DNA of 64,000 nt, from positions 62,001-126,000 of the forward strand of contig JAJPHL010000011.1 in assembly GCA_021325275.1 (NCBI GenBank). The letters run 5' to 3'. Numbering within the stretch: the stretch's first letter is position 1; each line of letters begins with the position of its first letter. The position numbers and the translations under genes are program-made. Below the pieces are notes generated by a model. The model worked only from the letters and a program-made list of their open reading frames with translations, was not told the DNA's origin and made no database searches. Origin of the DNA: Terriglobia bacterium (GTDB lineage Bacteria > Acidobacteriota > Terriglobia > JAJPHL01). Shown piece after piece: positions 43,353 to 51,228 of the stretch.

Positions 43353-43642
43353 GTGCCTCGCCATCGCCAGCCGTCATACTGCTCGAAGGATATTTGAATC
43401 AGCGCGGCGGCGAGAGCTTGCGCCGGCAAGTCCAACAGCTTTTGCAGCAGCATCCGGTGTCGCTGGCGCTGGATTTCTCCGGAACGAAACTGGTGAATAG
43501 CATCGGCGTGTCGTTTCTGCTGGAAATCATCGATGCGGCGCGGCGCGACAATACTGAAATTGAGTTTCTGCACGTTGCGCCGGACATCACCGATCTCTTC
43601 AACTTGCTCGGCATTACTTCCAAGGTAAAACTGCGCGAATAA
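43349..43642 (+). CDS. STAS-domain anti-anti-sigma factor
   Basis: 97 aa from the GTG at 43349. The STAS fold shows LALDFSGTKLVNSIGVSFLL with the Ser expected to be phosphorylated (NSIG), and DLFNLLGITSKV at the C terminus. Coupled to the RsbW-like kinase by a 4-nt overlap. Together they form a partner-switching module. Confidence 0.88.
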   Translation: MSASPSPAVILLEGYLNQRGGESLRRQVQQLLQQHPVSLALDFSGTKLVNSIGVSFLLEIIDAARRDNTEIEFLHVAPDITDLFNLLGITSKVKLRE

Positions 43643-43648
43643 TTCGGC

Positions 43649-44317
43649 ATGCCCAGAACCATCGCCATTATCGGCGGCACGGGACCCGAAGGGCGCGGCT
43701 TGGCCGCGCGATGGGCGCGCGCCGGTGAGCGCATCGTGATCGGCTCGCGTGAAGCGCAACGCGCTGCTGAAGTTGCCGCGGAGATTTCGCGCGAAACCGG
43801 CGTGGCCGTGGAGGGTCGCGAGAACCTGACGGCCGCGCAGGGCGCGCAAATTGTGGTGCTGACCGTTCCCTTCCCCGGCCAAGCCGCGATTCTCAAGTCC
43901 CTGAAGTCTGCGCTGCAACCGGGAATGCTCCTGATCGACACGACCGTACCTCTTGCCGCGGGCGTCGGCGGACGCGCGACGCGCGTGCTCGGTGTGTGGC
44001 AGGGGTCGGCGGCGCAGCAAGCCGCGGAACTTGTGCCGAAAGGCGTTTTGCTCGCGGCGGCGCTGCACAATCTCTCGGCGGAATTGCTGAAAGGCGACGC
44101 GCCAGTGGAGTGCGACGTGATTGTTTGCTCGGACGATGAGGGCGCGCGCCAAACGGCGTCGGAGTTGGCCGAAAAAATCCCCGGCGTGCGCGCGCTCAAC
44201 GGCGGCGCACTGGAAAACGCGCGCATCGTGGAGCAAGTCACCGCGCTGCTCATCAACCTCAACATCAAATACAAAACGCATCACGCGGGTCTGCGGATCA
44301 CCGGCCTTCCGAAGTAA
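43649..44317 (+). CDS. npdG: NADPH-dependent F420 reductase-like protein (NpdG family)
   Basis: 222 aa. N-terminal Rossmann motif IAIIGGTGPEGRGLA, then the NADPH phosphate-binding segment VIGSREAQRA. Middle strands VVLTVPFPGQAAIL and SLKSALQPGMLLIDTTVPLA fit the NpdG/NADPH:F420 oxidoreductase family. Such enzymes reduce cofactor F420 with NADPH. No F420 biosynthesis gene is in the window, and homologues are also used with other cofactors. It precedes the ABC ATPase by 13 nt. Confidence 0.8.
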   Translation: MPRTIAIIGGTGPEGRGLAARWARAGERIVIGSREAQRAAEVAAEISRETGVAVEGRENLTAAQGAQIVVLTVPFPGQAAILKSLKSALQPGMLLIDTTVPLAAGVGGRATRVLGVWQGSAAQQAAELVPKGVLLAAALHNLSAELLKGDAPVECDVIVCSDDEGARQTASELAEKIPGVRALNGGALENARIVEQVTALLINLNIKYKTHHAGLRITGLPK

Positions 44318-44330
44318 GATCGAGTGCGAG

Positions 44331-45032
44331 ATGCTGCGCGTCGAGGGAATCTCCAAAACCTACGGACGCCGCGCCGTGCTCGACGGCGTTTCCTTCGAGC
44401 TGCGCCCCGGCGAGATCACCGGATTGATCGGACCGAACGGCGCGGGAAAAACCACGCTCTTTGAGTGCGTCGCGGGACTGCTTCCCTCCGACCGCGGCCG
44501 CGTCTTCGGCGACGGCAAAATGCTGGCGCCGGAAAATCGCAAAGACATTTTGTATTACGTCCCCGACGGCATTCGCCCGTGGCCCGATCAACGCTTGTCA
44601 TGGATGGCGGAGTTTTTCGAACATTTGTTTGCACGACCACCCGGCGAAGGCGCGCGCGTGTTGGAGTCGCTGGGTCTCGGTCATCTGACGAAATCGCCAA
44701 TGGGATGGCTCTCCAAAGGCGAATCGAAACGTGCGCTGCTGGCATTTGGTTTACTCACGCCACAACCGGTGTTGCTGCTTGACGAGCCTTTCGACGGCCT
44801 CGACCTTCGCCAGATGCGCGACGTGATGTTGCGGCTGCAGATGGAATCGCGCGGCGGCCGTACGTTGTTCCTGAGCGTGCACGAGCTCGGTCACGCGGCG
44901 CAAGTATGCGATCGCTTGGTGCTATTGAGCGCGGGAAAAACAGTGGGCGAAGGGACGGTCGCGGAGTTGCGCGCGCGTGCCGGCCTGCCGGAGACGAGCG
45001 CGATCGAGGAGGTGTTTCTTGCCCTCACTTGA
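44331..45032 (+). CDS. ABC transporter ATP-binding protein
   Basis: 233 aa from the ATG at 44331; the track start at 44121 is in another gene's frame. Walker A GPNGAGKTT, signature WLSKGESKRALLAF, Walker B PVLLLDEPFDGL, D-loop GLDLRQ, H-loop SVHELGH. The signature has Lys/Gly/Glu (LSKGE) in place of LSGGQ. It energises the membrane protein whose TTG start lies inside its last codons. Probably a GldA-like or ABC-2 type exporter. Substrate unknown. Confidence 0.92.
   Translation: MLRVEGISKTYGRRAVLDGVSFELRPGEITGLIGPNGAGKTTLFECVAGLLPSDRGRVFGDGKMLAPENRKDILYYVPDGIRPWPDQRLSWMAEFFEHLFARPPGEGARVLESLGLGHLTKSPMGWLSKGESKRALLAFGLLTPQPVLLLDEPFDGLDLRQMRDVMLRLQMESRGGRTLFLSVHELGHAAQVCDRLVLLSAGKTVGEGTVAELRARAGLPETSAIEEVFLALT
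45008..45012 (+). promoter_or_regulatory. Ribosome binding site deciding a TTG start
   Basis: GGAGG within CGAGGAGGTG, 6 nt before TTG at 45019, inside the 3' end of the ABC ATPase. The upstream in-frame starts (track start 44977) have no site and the ATG at 45055 is too far, so this sequence points to TTG. Confidence 0.7.
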
Positions 45033-46347
45033 TCCCACACTCAAGCGATGCCTGATGCTCGCAAAGAAGGACACTCGCGAAATTCTCGCCTCGCGCGCTT
45101 ATTGGCTGATGCTCGCGCTGCTGGGACCGCTGGTTGGTCACGCATTTCTCACCGCCGTTGAAACGTACGCCGAAGCGTCGCGAGGCGGCGCGTTGCCGCA
45201 AGGACTTTCGCCGCTCGACGGCATTCTCGTGCCGACCTGGGGCGCCTACGATCTCGCCGCGACGCTGTTCTTCCCTTTTGTATGTATTCGCCTCGTCGCC
45301 GACGAGCGCGAGCGCGGCGCATGGTCGCTGCTGTTGCAGGGTCCCGAGAAAGCCAGCCGCATGTTGGGCGTGAAGTTCGCCGTGTTGCAGGCCGCGTGGA
45401 TGGTCGCATGGATTCCGGGATTCATCGCCATGCTGATGTGGCGCGGGTATGGCGGACACATCAACGCGTTGGAGCTGGGGAATCTGCTCACGGGCTACGC
45501 GTTACGCGGCGCGCTGACGATTGCCGTGGCGATGGCCGCGGCGGCGGTGTCGCGCGGCGCAGCGTCCGCGGCCATCGTATGCCTCGGATTCACGGTGGGC
45601 AGTTGGGCGCTCGACTTCGCCGGCGCGGTCCATGGAGGATGGATCGAAAAAGCGGCGGCCTTTACGCCAACGAACGCGCTACGCAGCTTTGAGACGGGCT
45701 TGTTCGCACCGTCGAAGGTTTTGCTGTTCATCGTCGCGTCGGAAATGGGCTTGGCGCTCGCAACAATCTGGATGCGCCTGGGATGGCGCGCACGCCAGCG
45801 CGTGATCGCGACTGCGATCATGGCGGTGGTGTTCGGAATCGTCGCGGTGGCGATCGCGGGAATTCCAGCGTCGATGGAAACCGACGTGAGCGAAGACCGG
45901 CGCAATTCATTTCCGCCCGCGGACCAAGCGCTGCTCGCAACCATCCACGATCCGCTGCGCGTAACCGTGCATCTGGCGCCGGAAGACCCGCGCCTCACCG
46001 ACCTTGAACGCAATGTGCTCGCGAAATTGGCACGCGCCATGCCGGATTTCGAGGAAGTGCGGACGTCGGAAAGCCGCACGGGACTGTTTGATCGCAATTC
46101 GTACGGCGAAATTTGGTATGAGCTGGCCGGCAAACGCACCATGTCGCGCTCGACCACCGAAGCGGTGGTGCTGGAAGTGATCTACAAGCTCGCGGGAAAA
46201 TCGCCCCCGCCTCGGGCCGATGCGCTCGCCTATTCCGGTTATCCGCTCGATGCCCAGCCGCGATTCGTTACACCGTTATTGATTGTGCTTTGGCCTGCGC
46301 TGATCGCCGCCGCCTGTTGGTTCACGGTGTTACGGCGAAGAGCCTAG
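45019..46347 (+). CDS. ABC-2/GldF-GldG-like membrane protein fusion
   Basis: 442 aa from the TTG at 45019. About 300 residues of membrane domain with six or more helices (YWLMLALLGPLVGHAFLTAV, ALTIAVAMAAAAVSRGAASA, VIATAIMAVVFGIVAVAIAG) are typical of ABC-2 permeases. Then comes a soluble segment (about 310-410; RVTVHLAPEDPRLTDLERNV, GEIWYELAGKRTMSRSTTEA) like the GldG/auxiliary domain, and a final membrane helix. GldF and GldG are usually separate proteins; here they are fused. Overlaps the ATPase gene by 14 nt. Confidence 0.75.
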   Translation: MPSLDPTLKRCLMLAKKDTREILASRAYWLMLALLGPLVGHAFLTAVETYAEASRGGALPQGLSPLDGILVPTWGAYDLAATLFFPFVCIRLVADERERGAWSLLLQGPEKASRMLGVKFAVLQAAWMVAWIPGFIAMLMWRGYGGHINALELGNLLTGYALRGALTIAVAMAAAAVSRGAASAAIVCLGFTVGSWALDFAGAVHGGWIEKAAAFTPTNALRSFETGLFAPSKVLLFIVASEMGLALATIWMRLGWRARQRVIATAIMAVVFGIVAVAIAGIPASMETDVSEDRRNSFPPADQALLATIHDPLRVTVHLAPEDPRLTDLERNVLAKLARAMPDFEEVRTSESRTGLFDRNSYGEIWYELAGKRTMSRSTTEAVVLEVIYKLAGKSPPPRADALAYSGYPLDAQPRFVTPLLIVLWPALIAAACWFTVLRRRA

Positions 46348-46351
46348 GGAT

Positions 46352-46648
46352 TCAGGCCGCCGATAGTCTGGGAATTCGAATCTTCTTGCGGTTGCGTTCG
46401 GCTTGCCACAAGTCGTACTGAACCTGCTGGTTCATCCAACTCTCAGGCGTGGTGTTGAATGCTAGAGACAAGCGGATCGCCATTTCAGGACTGATTCCGG
46501 CGCGCCCGTTCACGATGCCGGAAAGCGTCTTACGGCTCACACGCAGCGCTTGAGCGGCTTGCGTAACCGAGATTCCCAAGGGTTTCAGGCAAAGCTCCAG
46601 AAGGACCTCGCCGGGATGAGGCGGATTGTGCATCTTCAGGTTTGTCAT
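46352..46648 (-). CDS. higA: HigA-family antitoxin (orphaned from its toxin)
   Basis: 98 aa, HTH XRE type: [40 protein letters not shown] and [20 protein letters not shown]. The family represses its own promoter and neutralises the HigB mRNA interferase. The start ATG shares one nucleotide with the HigB remnant stop upstream (TGATG). Its toxin is truncated, so it may be a solitary regulator. Confidence 0.93.
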   Translation of the reverse strand: MTNLKMHNPPHPGEVLLELCLKPLGISVTQAAQALRVSRKTLSGIVNGRAGISPEMAIRLSLAFNTTPESWMNQQVQYDLWQAERNRKKIRIPRLSAA

Positions 46649-46790
46649 CAGTGATAATCCTCATAGTCAACTTGCGTCGCGTCTTTGCCTGAAAACTCGA
46701 ACGTTACACGCCAATTTGCGCTGACCCTGACCGCCCAGGTGCCTTTACGCTCAGCGTGTTTCGTCGAGAGCATCGAGACGACACGACAAA
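46648..46790 (-). pseudogene. Truncated HigB toxin remnant
   Basis: Absent from the ORF track because of size. Translated in the frame ending at the TGA at 46648-46650, the last residues read KGTWAVRVSANWRVTFEFSG and then [11 protein letters not shown], the C-terminal half of HigB. The N-terminal half is missing; the reading frame runs straight into the HigA of the adjacent pair, whose stop is at 46791. About 35-40 of a normal 92-96 residues remain. Confidence 0.85.
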
Positions 46791-47084
46791 TCAAGCCGCT
46801 TTCCGATGAAACGGCCGAATCTTGATCTCACGCTCGCGCCTTCGAGTCTGCGCAATGTCATAAGCGGACTGCATGCGCATCAAAGTGTCCATCTTCACGC
46901 CGAAGGCTTTCTCGATGCGCAAGGCCATTTCGCCCGACAAACCGGAATTGCTGTTTAACAGTGTCGATAAAGTGGGCCGCGAAACCTTCAGGACGCGCGC
47001 CGCCGCGGTTACCGACAAGCCGCTCGCTTCGATGATCTCAGTCCGGATGAAGTCGCCGGGGTGCGGCGGGTTTAGCATGGGCAC
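46791..47084 (-). CDS. higA: HigA-family antitoxin
   Basis: 97 aa from a GTG at 47084 with AGGGAG about 9 nt upstream; ATG at 47078 is the alternative, and the track start at 47114 lies inside the toxin. HTH: NPPHPGDFIRTEIIEASGLS, VTAAARVLKVSRPTLSTLLN, and SGLSGEMALRIEKAFGVK. It pairs with HigB at 47098. Similar to, but not identical with, the HigA at 46352. Confidence 0.9.
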   Translation of the reverse strand: MPMLNPPHPGDFIRTEIIEASGLSVTAAARVLKVSRPTLSTLLNSNSGLSGEMALRIEKAFGVKMDTLMRMQSAYDIAQTRRREREIKIRPFHRKAA

Positions 47085-47097
47085 GGGCGTGTTCTCC

Positions 47098-47388
47098 CTA
47101 GTGATAGTCCTCAAAGTTCACTTCGTAGATCTCGTTGCTCGCGGCGTCGACGCGAAAGGTCAAGCGCCAGTTCCGTGTGACGTGGAGGCTCCATGTGCCC
47201 TTAAGATCACCGGTTAAGATGTGGGCTCTCCAGGAAGGTAGCGCCAGCAACTCGCTCGAATCCTGCATGTTTTCGAGAAAAGCCAGCATCTTGCGAAGCT
47301 TGTCCAGCGTGTCCGGCGGCAACGCCTTCCCGTTGTCCTCAAGGTGAAAGCGCTTCAATCCCTTATGGACAAAGGCACGGATGACCAC
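47098..47388 (-). CDS. higB: HigB-type mRNA interferase toxin
   Basis: 96 aa from a GTG at 47388. HigB/RelE-like fold: FVHKGLKRFHLEDNGKALPP, LRKMLAFLENMQDSSEL, SWRAHILTGDLKGTWSLHV, RNWRLTFRVD, and the terminal YEVNFEDYH. It cleaves mRNA at translating ribosomes. Toxin precedes antitoxin, the usual HigBA order. Promoter directly upstream (47395-47423). This copy is complete, unlike the remnant at 46648. Confidence 0.93.
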   Translation of the reverse strand: MVIRAFVHKGLKRFHLEDNGKALPPDTLDKLRKMLAFLENMQDSSELLALPSWRAHILTGDLKGTWSLHVTRNWRLTFRVDAASNEIYEVNFEDYH

Positions 47389-47394
47389 CGCCCT

Positions 47395-47423
47395 ACTGTA
47401 GCCTGTAGCCTAACGCTTGTCAA
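47395..47423 (-). promoter_or_regulatory. Near-consensus sigma-70 promoter of higBA, leaderless
   Basis: On the minus strand: -35 TTGACA (47423-47418), 17-bp spacer, -10 TACAGT (47400-47395). The predicted start of transcription about 7 nt downstream coincides with the GTG of higB at 47388, so the transcript should be leaderless. Two tandem GGCTACA heptamers overlap the spacer and -10 and could be the HigA operator. Confidence 0.7.
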
Positions 47424-47535
47424 TGGCGACCGCCCAATGGGCGACATCCCGGCGTGGGTCACGAGAGCCGTTACCAGGCGAGAAACGCGCGATTCCGCGC
47501 AACCGGCAAGCGTCGCAGCGCGCTCACGCGCAGCG

Positions 47536-48861
47536 TTAGGACATTGACGCCAACAAGTCGTCTACCGGCACGGTTGCGAAATGCGTTTCGGAGTCCGAGA
47601 TGGCGAAGGGCAATATCAATTCCCGGCCATGCAGAATGCTTCCGCAGGAGTAGATCACGTTCGGCACATAGCCGTCGCGCTCGCTGCCCTCGGCCTCCAG
47701 GAACGGCGTCTTCATGCGCCCGATTACCTTACGAGGATCGGCGAGATCCAGCAGAAACCCGCCCATACAGTATTTGCGCATCGGCCCCACACCGTGGCTG
47801 AGCACCAGCCATCCGGCTTCAGTTTCGATCGGCGATCCGCAATTGCCCATTTGGATGAACTCCCACGGGAAAGCCGGTTCCAGGATTCGTTCCGCGGTAG
47901 GCCACGACTCAACGTCTTCGGAGAACAGCACGTAGAGGTTTTCGCCGTCCCGGCGGCCGATCATCGCGTAGAATCCGCCGATCTTGCGGGGAAACAGCGC
48001 CATGCCTTTGTTCCGCGCCGCAGGTCCTTTTAAGGTGCCGAATTTAAAATGAAGGAAGTCGGACGTTTGGAGAAGCTGTGGCTCAATCCGCCGGCCGTCA
48101 TACGCCGTATAAGTCGCATAGTAGGTGCGCTCGGCCCCGTCATCGAAGCGGACAAACCGCGCATCCTCGATTCCGTTGCTCTGGGCGCGCGTCATCGGAA
48201 ACAGGACGCGCTCGGGCAGCTTCGACCCAGCGTCGAAGCGCACTTCGTAATTCGAACCCGCCATGGCTTGAACTTCTCCCGGCGCGTGCTCCGCAACCGA
48301 CCCAGGAGGCTCCACGGTTCGGCCCTCTGAATTCACAATCTCGGGCTCGATTCGGTATCGCCCCGGCGGATCAATGGCGATCTGATTCCCAGCGTCCACC
48401 ACGCCGGTGCGAAAAGTGATCGAGGAAATATGTCCTTCCCCGGTGGCGCGCAGACTCAGGATAAAGCGCGTCGAACCAGCGGCAATACCGGATTGGTCTG
48501 GATGCGGCACGATGGAAGGATTGAACAGGGCCGCGGCTTCGAGCGAGTATTCGTGCGTGAAAAATGCGCCCAACAACAATTCCCGCTCCTCCGACATCTT
48601 CGCTTCGGTGACCGGACGCACGTGCAGGGTCCGATAATTCCTCCGGAAAGACTCGCGAATGTTCCGATGGCGTTCGCCAAACTCGGCCAGCACCTGGCCC
48701 AGCAGGCTGGCCACCTCGGAATCAGGAAGGGCCAAGATTCGCGAGCAGATTTTCTGCACTCGTTCTGCGCCCATGGGATGAAAAGGCCGCGCCAGCACGA
48801 AACCGGGATCGCCCCGCAAGACGACGCTGCTTCGTTTCACTCGGATAGTCTTGTCGGACAT
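47536..48861 (-). CDS. GH130 glycosidase/phosphorylase
   Basis: 441 aa. GH130 five-bladed propeller features: AALFNPSIVPHPDQS, the conserved Asp in NGIEDARFVRFDDG, YYATYTAYDGRRIEPQLL, RNKGMALFPRKIGG, and EDVESWPTAERILEP. GH130 enzymes are mannoside phosphorylases or hydrolases acting on beta-1,2- or beta-1,4-linked mannose. The N-terminal 100 residues are helical. It starts 9 nt after the GT gene stop, forming an operon with it and an RRM protein. No signal peptide, so cytoplasmic. Confidence 0.88.
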   Translation of the reverse strand: MSDKTIRVKRSSVVLRGDPGFVLARPFHPMGAERVQKICSRILALPDSEVASLLGQVLAEFGERHRNIRESFRRNYRTLHVRPVTEAKMSEERELLLGAFFTHEYSLEAAALFNPSIVPHPDQSGIAAGSTRFILSLRATGEGHISSITFRTGVVDAGNQIAIDPPGRYRIEPEIVNSEGRTVEPPGSVAEHAPGEVQAMAGSNYEVRFDAGSKLPERVLFPMTRAQSNGIEDARFVRFDDGAERTYYATYTAYDGRRIEPQLLQTSDFLHFKFGTLKGPAARNKGMALFPRKIGGFYAMIGRRDGENLYVLFSEDVESWPTAERILEPAFPWEFIQMGNCGSPIETEAGWLVLSHGVGPMRKYCMGGFLLDLADPRKVIGRMKTPFLEAEGSERDGYVPNVIYSCGSILHGRELILPFAISDSETHFATVPVDDLLASMS

Positions 48862-48870
48862 GGTGGAGAA

Positions 48871-51228
48871 TTAGGCGGCCGGCTGATCGAACACCGTCAC
48901 GGTGCCTTGCATCAATCGCATTTCTCCCAGCGAAAGCTGAAAAGCAAGCGTCGACTCCGCGCCCTGATTGCCGTTCACGCGGTCCATGTGCAGCGCATCG
49001 CGGCATCCGCCGGTGGATGCCGAGAAGACTTCCAGACCAAGATCGTTCCAACCGAGGAACCAATCGAGGGCTCGATTGGCCTGTTGATACCACCATAAGT
49101 CGGAGGTCGAACGGTACGCTTCGAGACACGCCGAGACCGTGGCATAGGCGTCGATCGGTTGCTGGTCGAACTTAGCGCGCTCCGCCCCTCGGCGGTAGAA
49201 TCCATTGCTGCCGATCGGCCGGAAGTGACCATTTTCAGAGGTCTGAACTTCCACCAGCCAACGCAATGCCTGTAAGCCTCGCCCCTCGATCTTGGAATCT
49301 CCAGTTGCTCGTCCGGAGACGATCAAAGCTTGCGCAAGCTTGGCATTGTCGTAGGACAGCACATCTTCAAACCAAATCCAACCGGGCTGGGCAACCCTCT
49401 CGAAAAGGTCCATCAACCGTGTCACGAGGGCCTCACGTGTCTGGTTGGCCAAGCGATCTCCGCCCAACCGGCGAAGGTACTCGTGAATACCGAGCAGGCT
49501 GAATGCCCAGGCGCGCGGAGAGGTGAAGTCCATCGCAGCCGGTAAGGCACGCGCGAACAGGTGGGCGGCCATCATTTGAAAGTCGGGTAGCGGCGATCGG
49601 CCCACGCCAACGCCGAGCGCCCAAAGCGCCCGCCCATGGGAATCTTCCGATCCTTCGCGATCCAACCAGCGGCGGTCGAAGCTCATGAGGTTGTGGAAGC
49701 GATTGGTCGCGGGATCGAACGCGTGACTCAAGAACGCCGCACAGGTGGTGGCCAAGTTGCGAGCGCGGTGCGGCTCTTCTTTCAATTCGTCCAACAGCAC
49801 ACCCAAAATGAACCCGCGCGCGTTGTCGTCGGTGCAGTAGCCCTGGGAGAAATTGGGCACCGTCACAATCGCGTGTTGGAAAACGCCGGTGGAATCGGTC
49901 ATCCGCGCCAAGTGATCGAGGTTAATTTGCGGTATTTCGCGGGGCCGTTGGTCGAGCGTCTTGGTGGCGAATGATTTATGTGACAGAGCCGCTCCCTGCA
50001 CGCGAGCCTTTTGAAAGGAGTTCATGTACATCCGCGCTACGCGACTCCAAACGACCTCGCGACCCAGCTTGTAGGCGTTTTGCCGCATGGTCTGGGCGCG
50101 TGGAGTTTCCCGCAAGAACGCAATCACTTCGCGCGCCATCGCCGGAACATCTCCGAAAGGCACCAGGATGCCCCGCTCGTCCCTCAGGAGTTCCGCGGCG
50201 TGCCAGTAGGGCGTCGAGATCACGGCTTTGCCCGATCCAAAGGCGTACGCCAGCGTTCCGGAAGTAATCTGCGCTTCGTTGAGATAAGGCGTGATGTAGA
50301 GATCCGCCGCGCCAATGAACGCTTTCAGTTCTTCGATGTCCACGAAGCGATTGAAGAAGATGACGTTCTTTTCCACTTTGTTTTTCTTGGCCAGAATCTC
50401 AAGACTAAGCCGGTACGCTTCGCCGCGCTCACGCAGTTCGTTGGGATGCGTGGCGCCGGCTACGATGTACACAAGATCGGGAAATTCCGCGACGATTTGC
50501 GGCAGCGCATTGAGCACGCTTTCGATCCCCTTATTGGGCGAGAGAAGGCCGAACGTAAGCAGTACGGTCTTTCCTTCCACCGCGAATTGCTCTTTGTAAA
50601 AAGTCGGATCGACGAACGGCATGTCAGGAATGCCGTGCGGGATAAGATCGATCTTGTGGGACGGGATCTGATAGTACTCGCCGAGCATCTGGCGTCCTCG
50701 CTCGGTCATCACCACCAAGCGCGTGGACCGCGCCGCCAATTCCTGAACGACGCGGCGCTGCTGGTTGTCGGGATCGCGCAGAACCGTGTGGAGCGTGGTG
50801 ACCACCGGCATGTTGAGCGCGCGCACCAAGGCCAGAACGTGGCTGCCGGAGACTCCGCCGTAGATTCCAAATTCGTGCTGAACGCTAACGACGTCCACAT
50901 TGCTGAAGTTGATGAAGTCGGCCGCCCGCTGGTACGATCCCAACTCCTGCTCTTCGATTTCGAAGCGCACGGCGCCGGTGTATGGATAGCCGCCGTCGAT
51001 GTCGTTGACCGGCACGGCGAAACATTCGGTTCGAGCATGCTCTTCCGCCACGGCGTTCAGCAGGTCGCATGTGAACGTCGCAATGCCGCATCTTCGCGGC
51101 GGATAATCCCCGACGAACGCGATCCTGCGAATCACGGATTCCACTTCCAGCGTGGGTTCGGCCGCGACGGGACGGCGGCGAGACGCGAGCCGCGACTCGT
51201 TGGCAGCGGGGAGCGTTTGCTGAGCCAT
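48871..51228 (-). CDS. GT4 glycosyltransferase fused to an alpha-barrel glycosidase-like domain
   Basis: 785 aa. N-terminal half: GT-B glycosyltransferase with RRIAFVGDYPPRRCGIATFT, VVSVQHEFGIYGG, LLTFGLLSPNKGIESVL and PYLNEAQITSGTLAYAFGSG, residues about 30-410. C-terminal half (about 430-785): an all-helical domain with IVTVPNFSQGYCTDDNARGF, RRWLDREGSEDSHGRALWAL and AWAFSLLGIHEYLRR, like an alpha/alpha barrel glycosidase. The fusion is unusual. It overlaps the RRM stop by TAATG and precedes GH130, suggesting coupled mannoside synthesis and phosphorolysis. Cytoplasmic. Confidence 0.85.
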   Translation of the reverse strand: MAQQTLPAANESRLASRRRPVAAEPTLEVESVIRRIAFVGDYPPRRCGIATFTCDLLNAVAEEHARTECFAVPVNDIDGGYPYTGAVRFEIEEQELGSYQRAADFINFSNVDVVSVQHEFGIYGGVSGSHVLALVRALNMPVVTTLHTVLRDPDNQQRRVVQELAARSTRLVVMTERGRQMLGEYYQIPSHKIDLIPHGIPDMPFVDPTFYKEQFAVEGKTVLLTFGLLSPNKGIESVLNALPQIVAEFPDLVYIVAGATHPNELRERGEAYRLSLEILAKKNKVEKNVIFFNRFVDIEELKAFIGAADLYITPYLNEAQITSGTLAYAFGSGKAVISTPYWHAAELLRDERGILVPFGDVPAMAREVIAFLRETPRAQTMRQNAYKLGREVVWSRVARMYMNSFQKARVQGAALSHKSFATKTLDQRPREIPQINLDHLARMTDSTGVFQHAIVTVPNFSQGYCTDDNARGFILGVLLDELKEEPHRARNLATTCAAFLSHAFDPATNRFHNLMSFDRRWLDREGSEDSHGRALWALGVGVGRSPLPDFQMMAAHLFARALPAAMDFTSPRAWAFSLLGIHEYLRRLGGDRLANQTREALVTRLMDLFERVAQPGWIWFEDVLSYDNAKLAQALIVSGRATGDSKIEGRGLQALRWLVEVQTSENGHFRPIGSNGFYRRGAERAKFDQQPIDAYATVSACLEAYRSTSDLWWYQQANRALDWFLGWNDLGLEVFSASTGGCRDALHMDRVNGNQGAESTLAFQLSLGEMRLMQGTVTVFDQPAA

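Noticed and set aside
47389-47535. Search for the missing N-terminal half of the truncated HigB upstream of the intact pair
   Set aside because: No HigB-like sequence was found on the minus strand, so insertion of one pair into another HigB is not supported.
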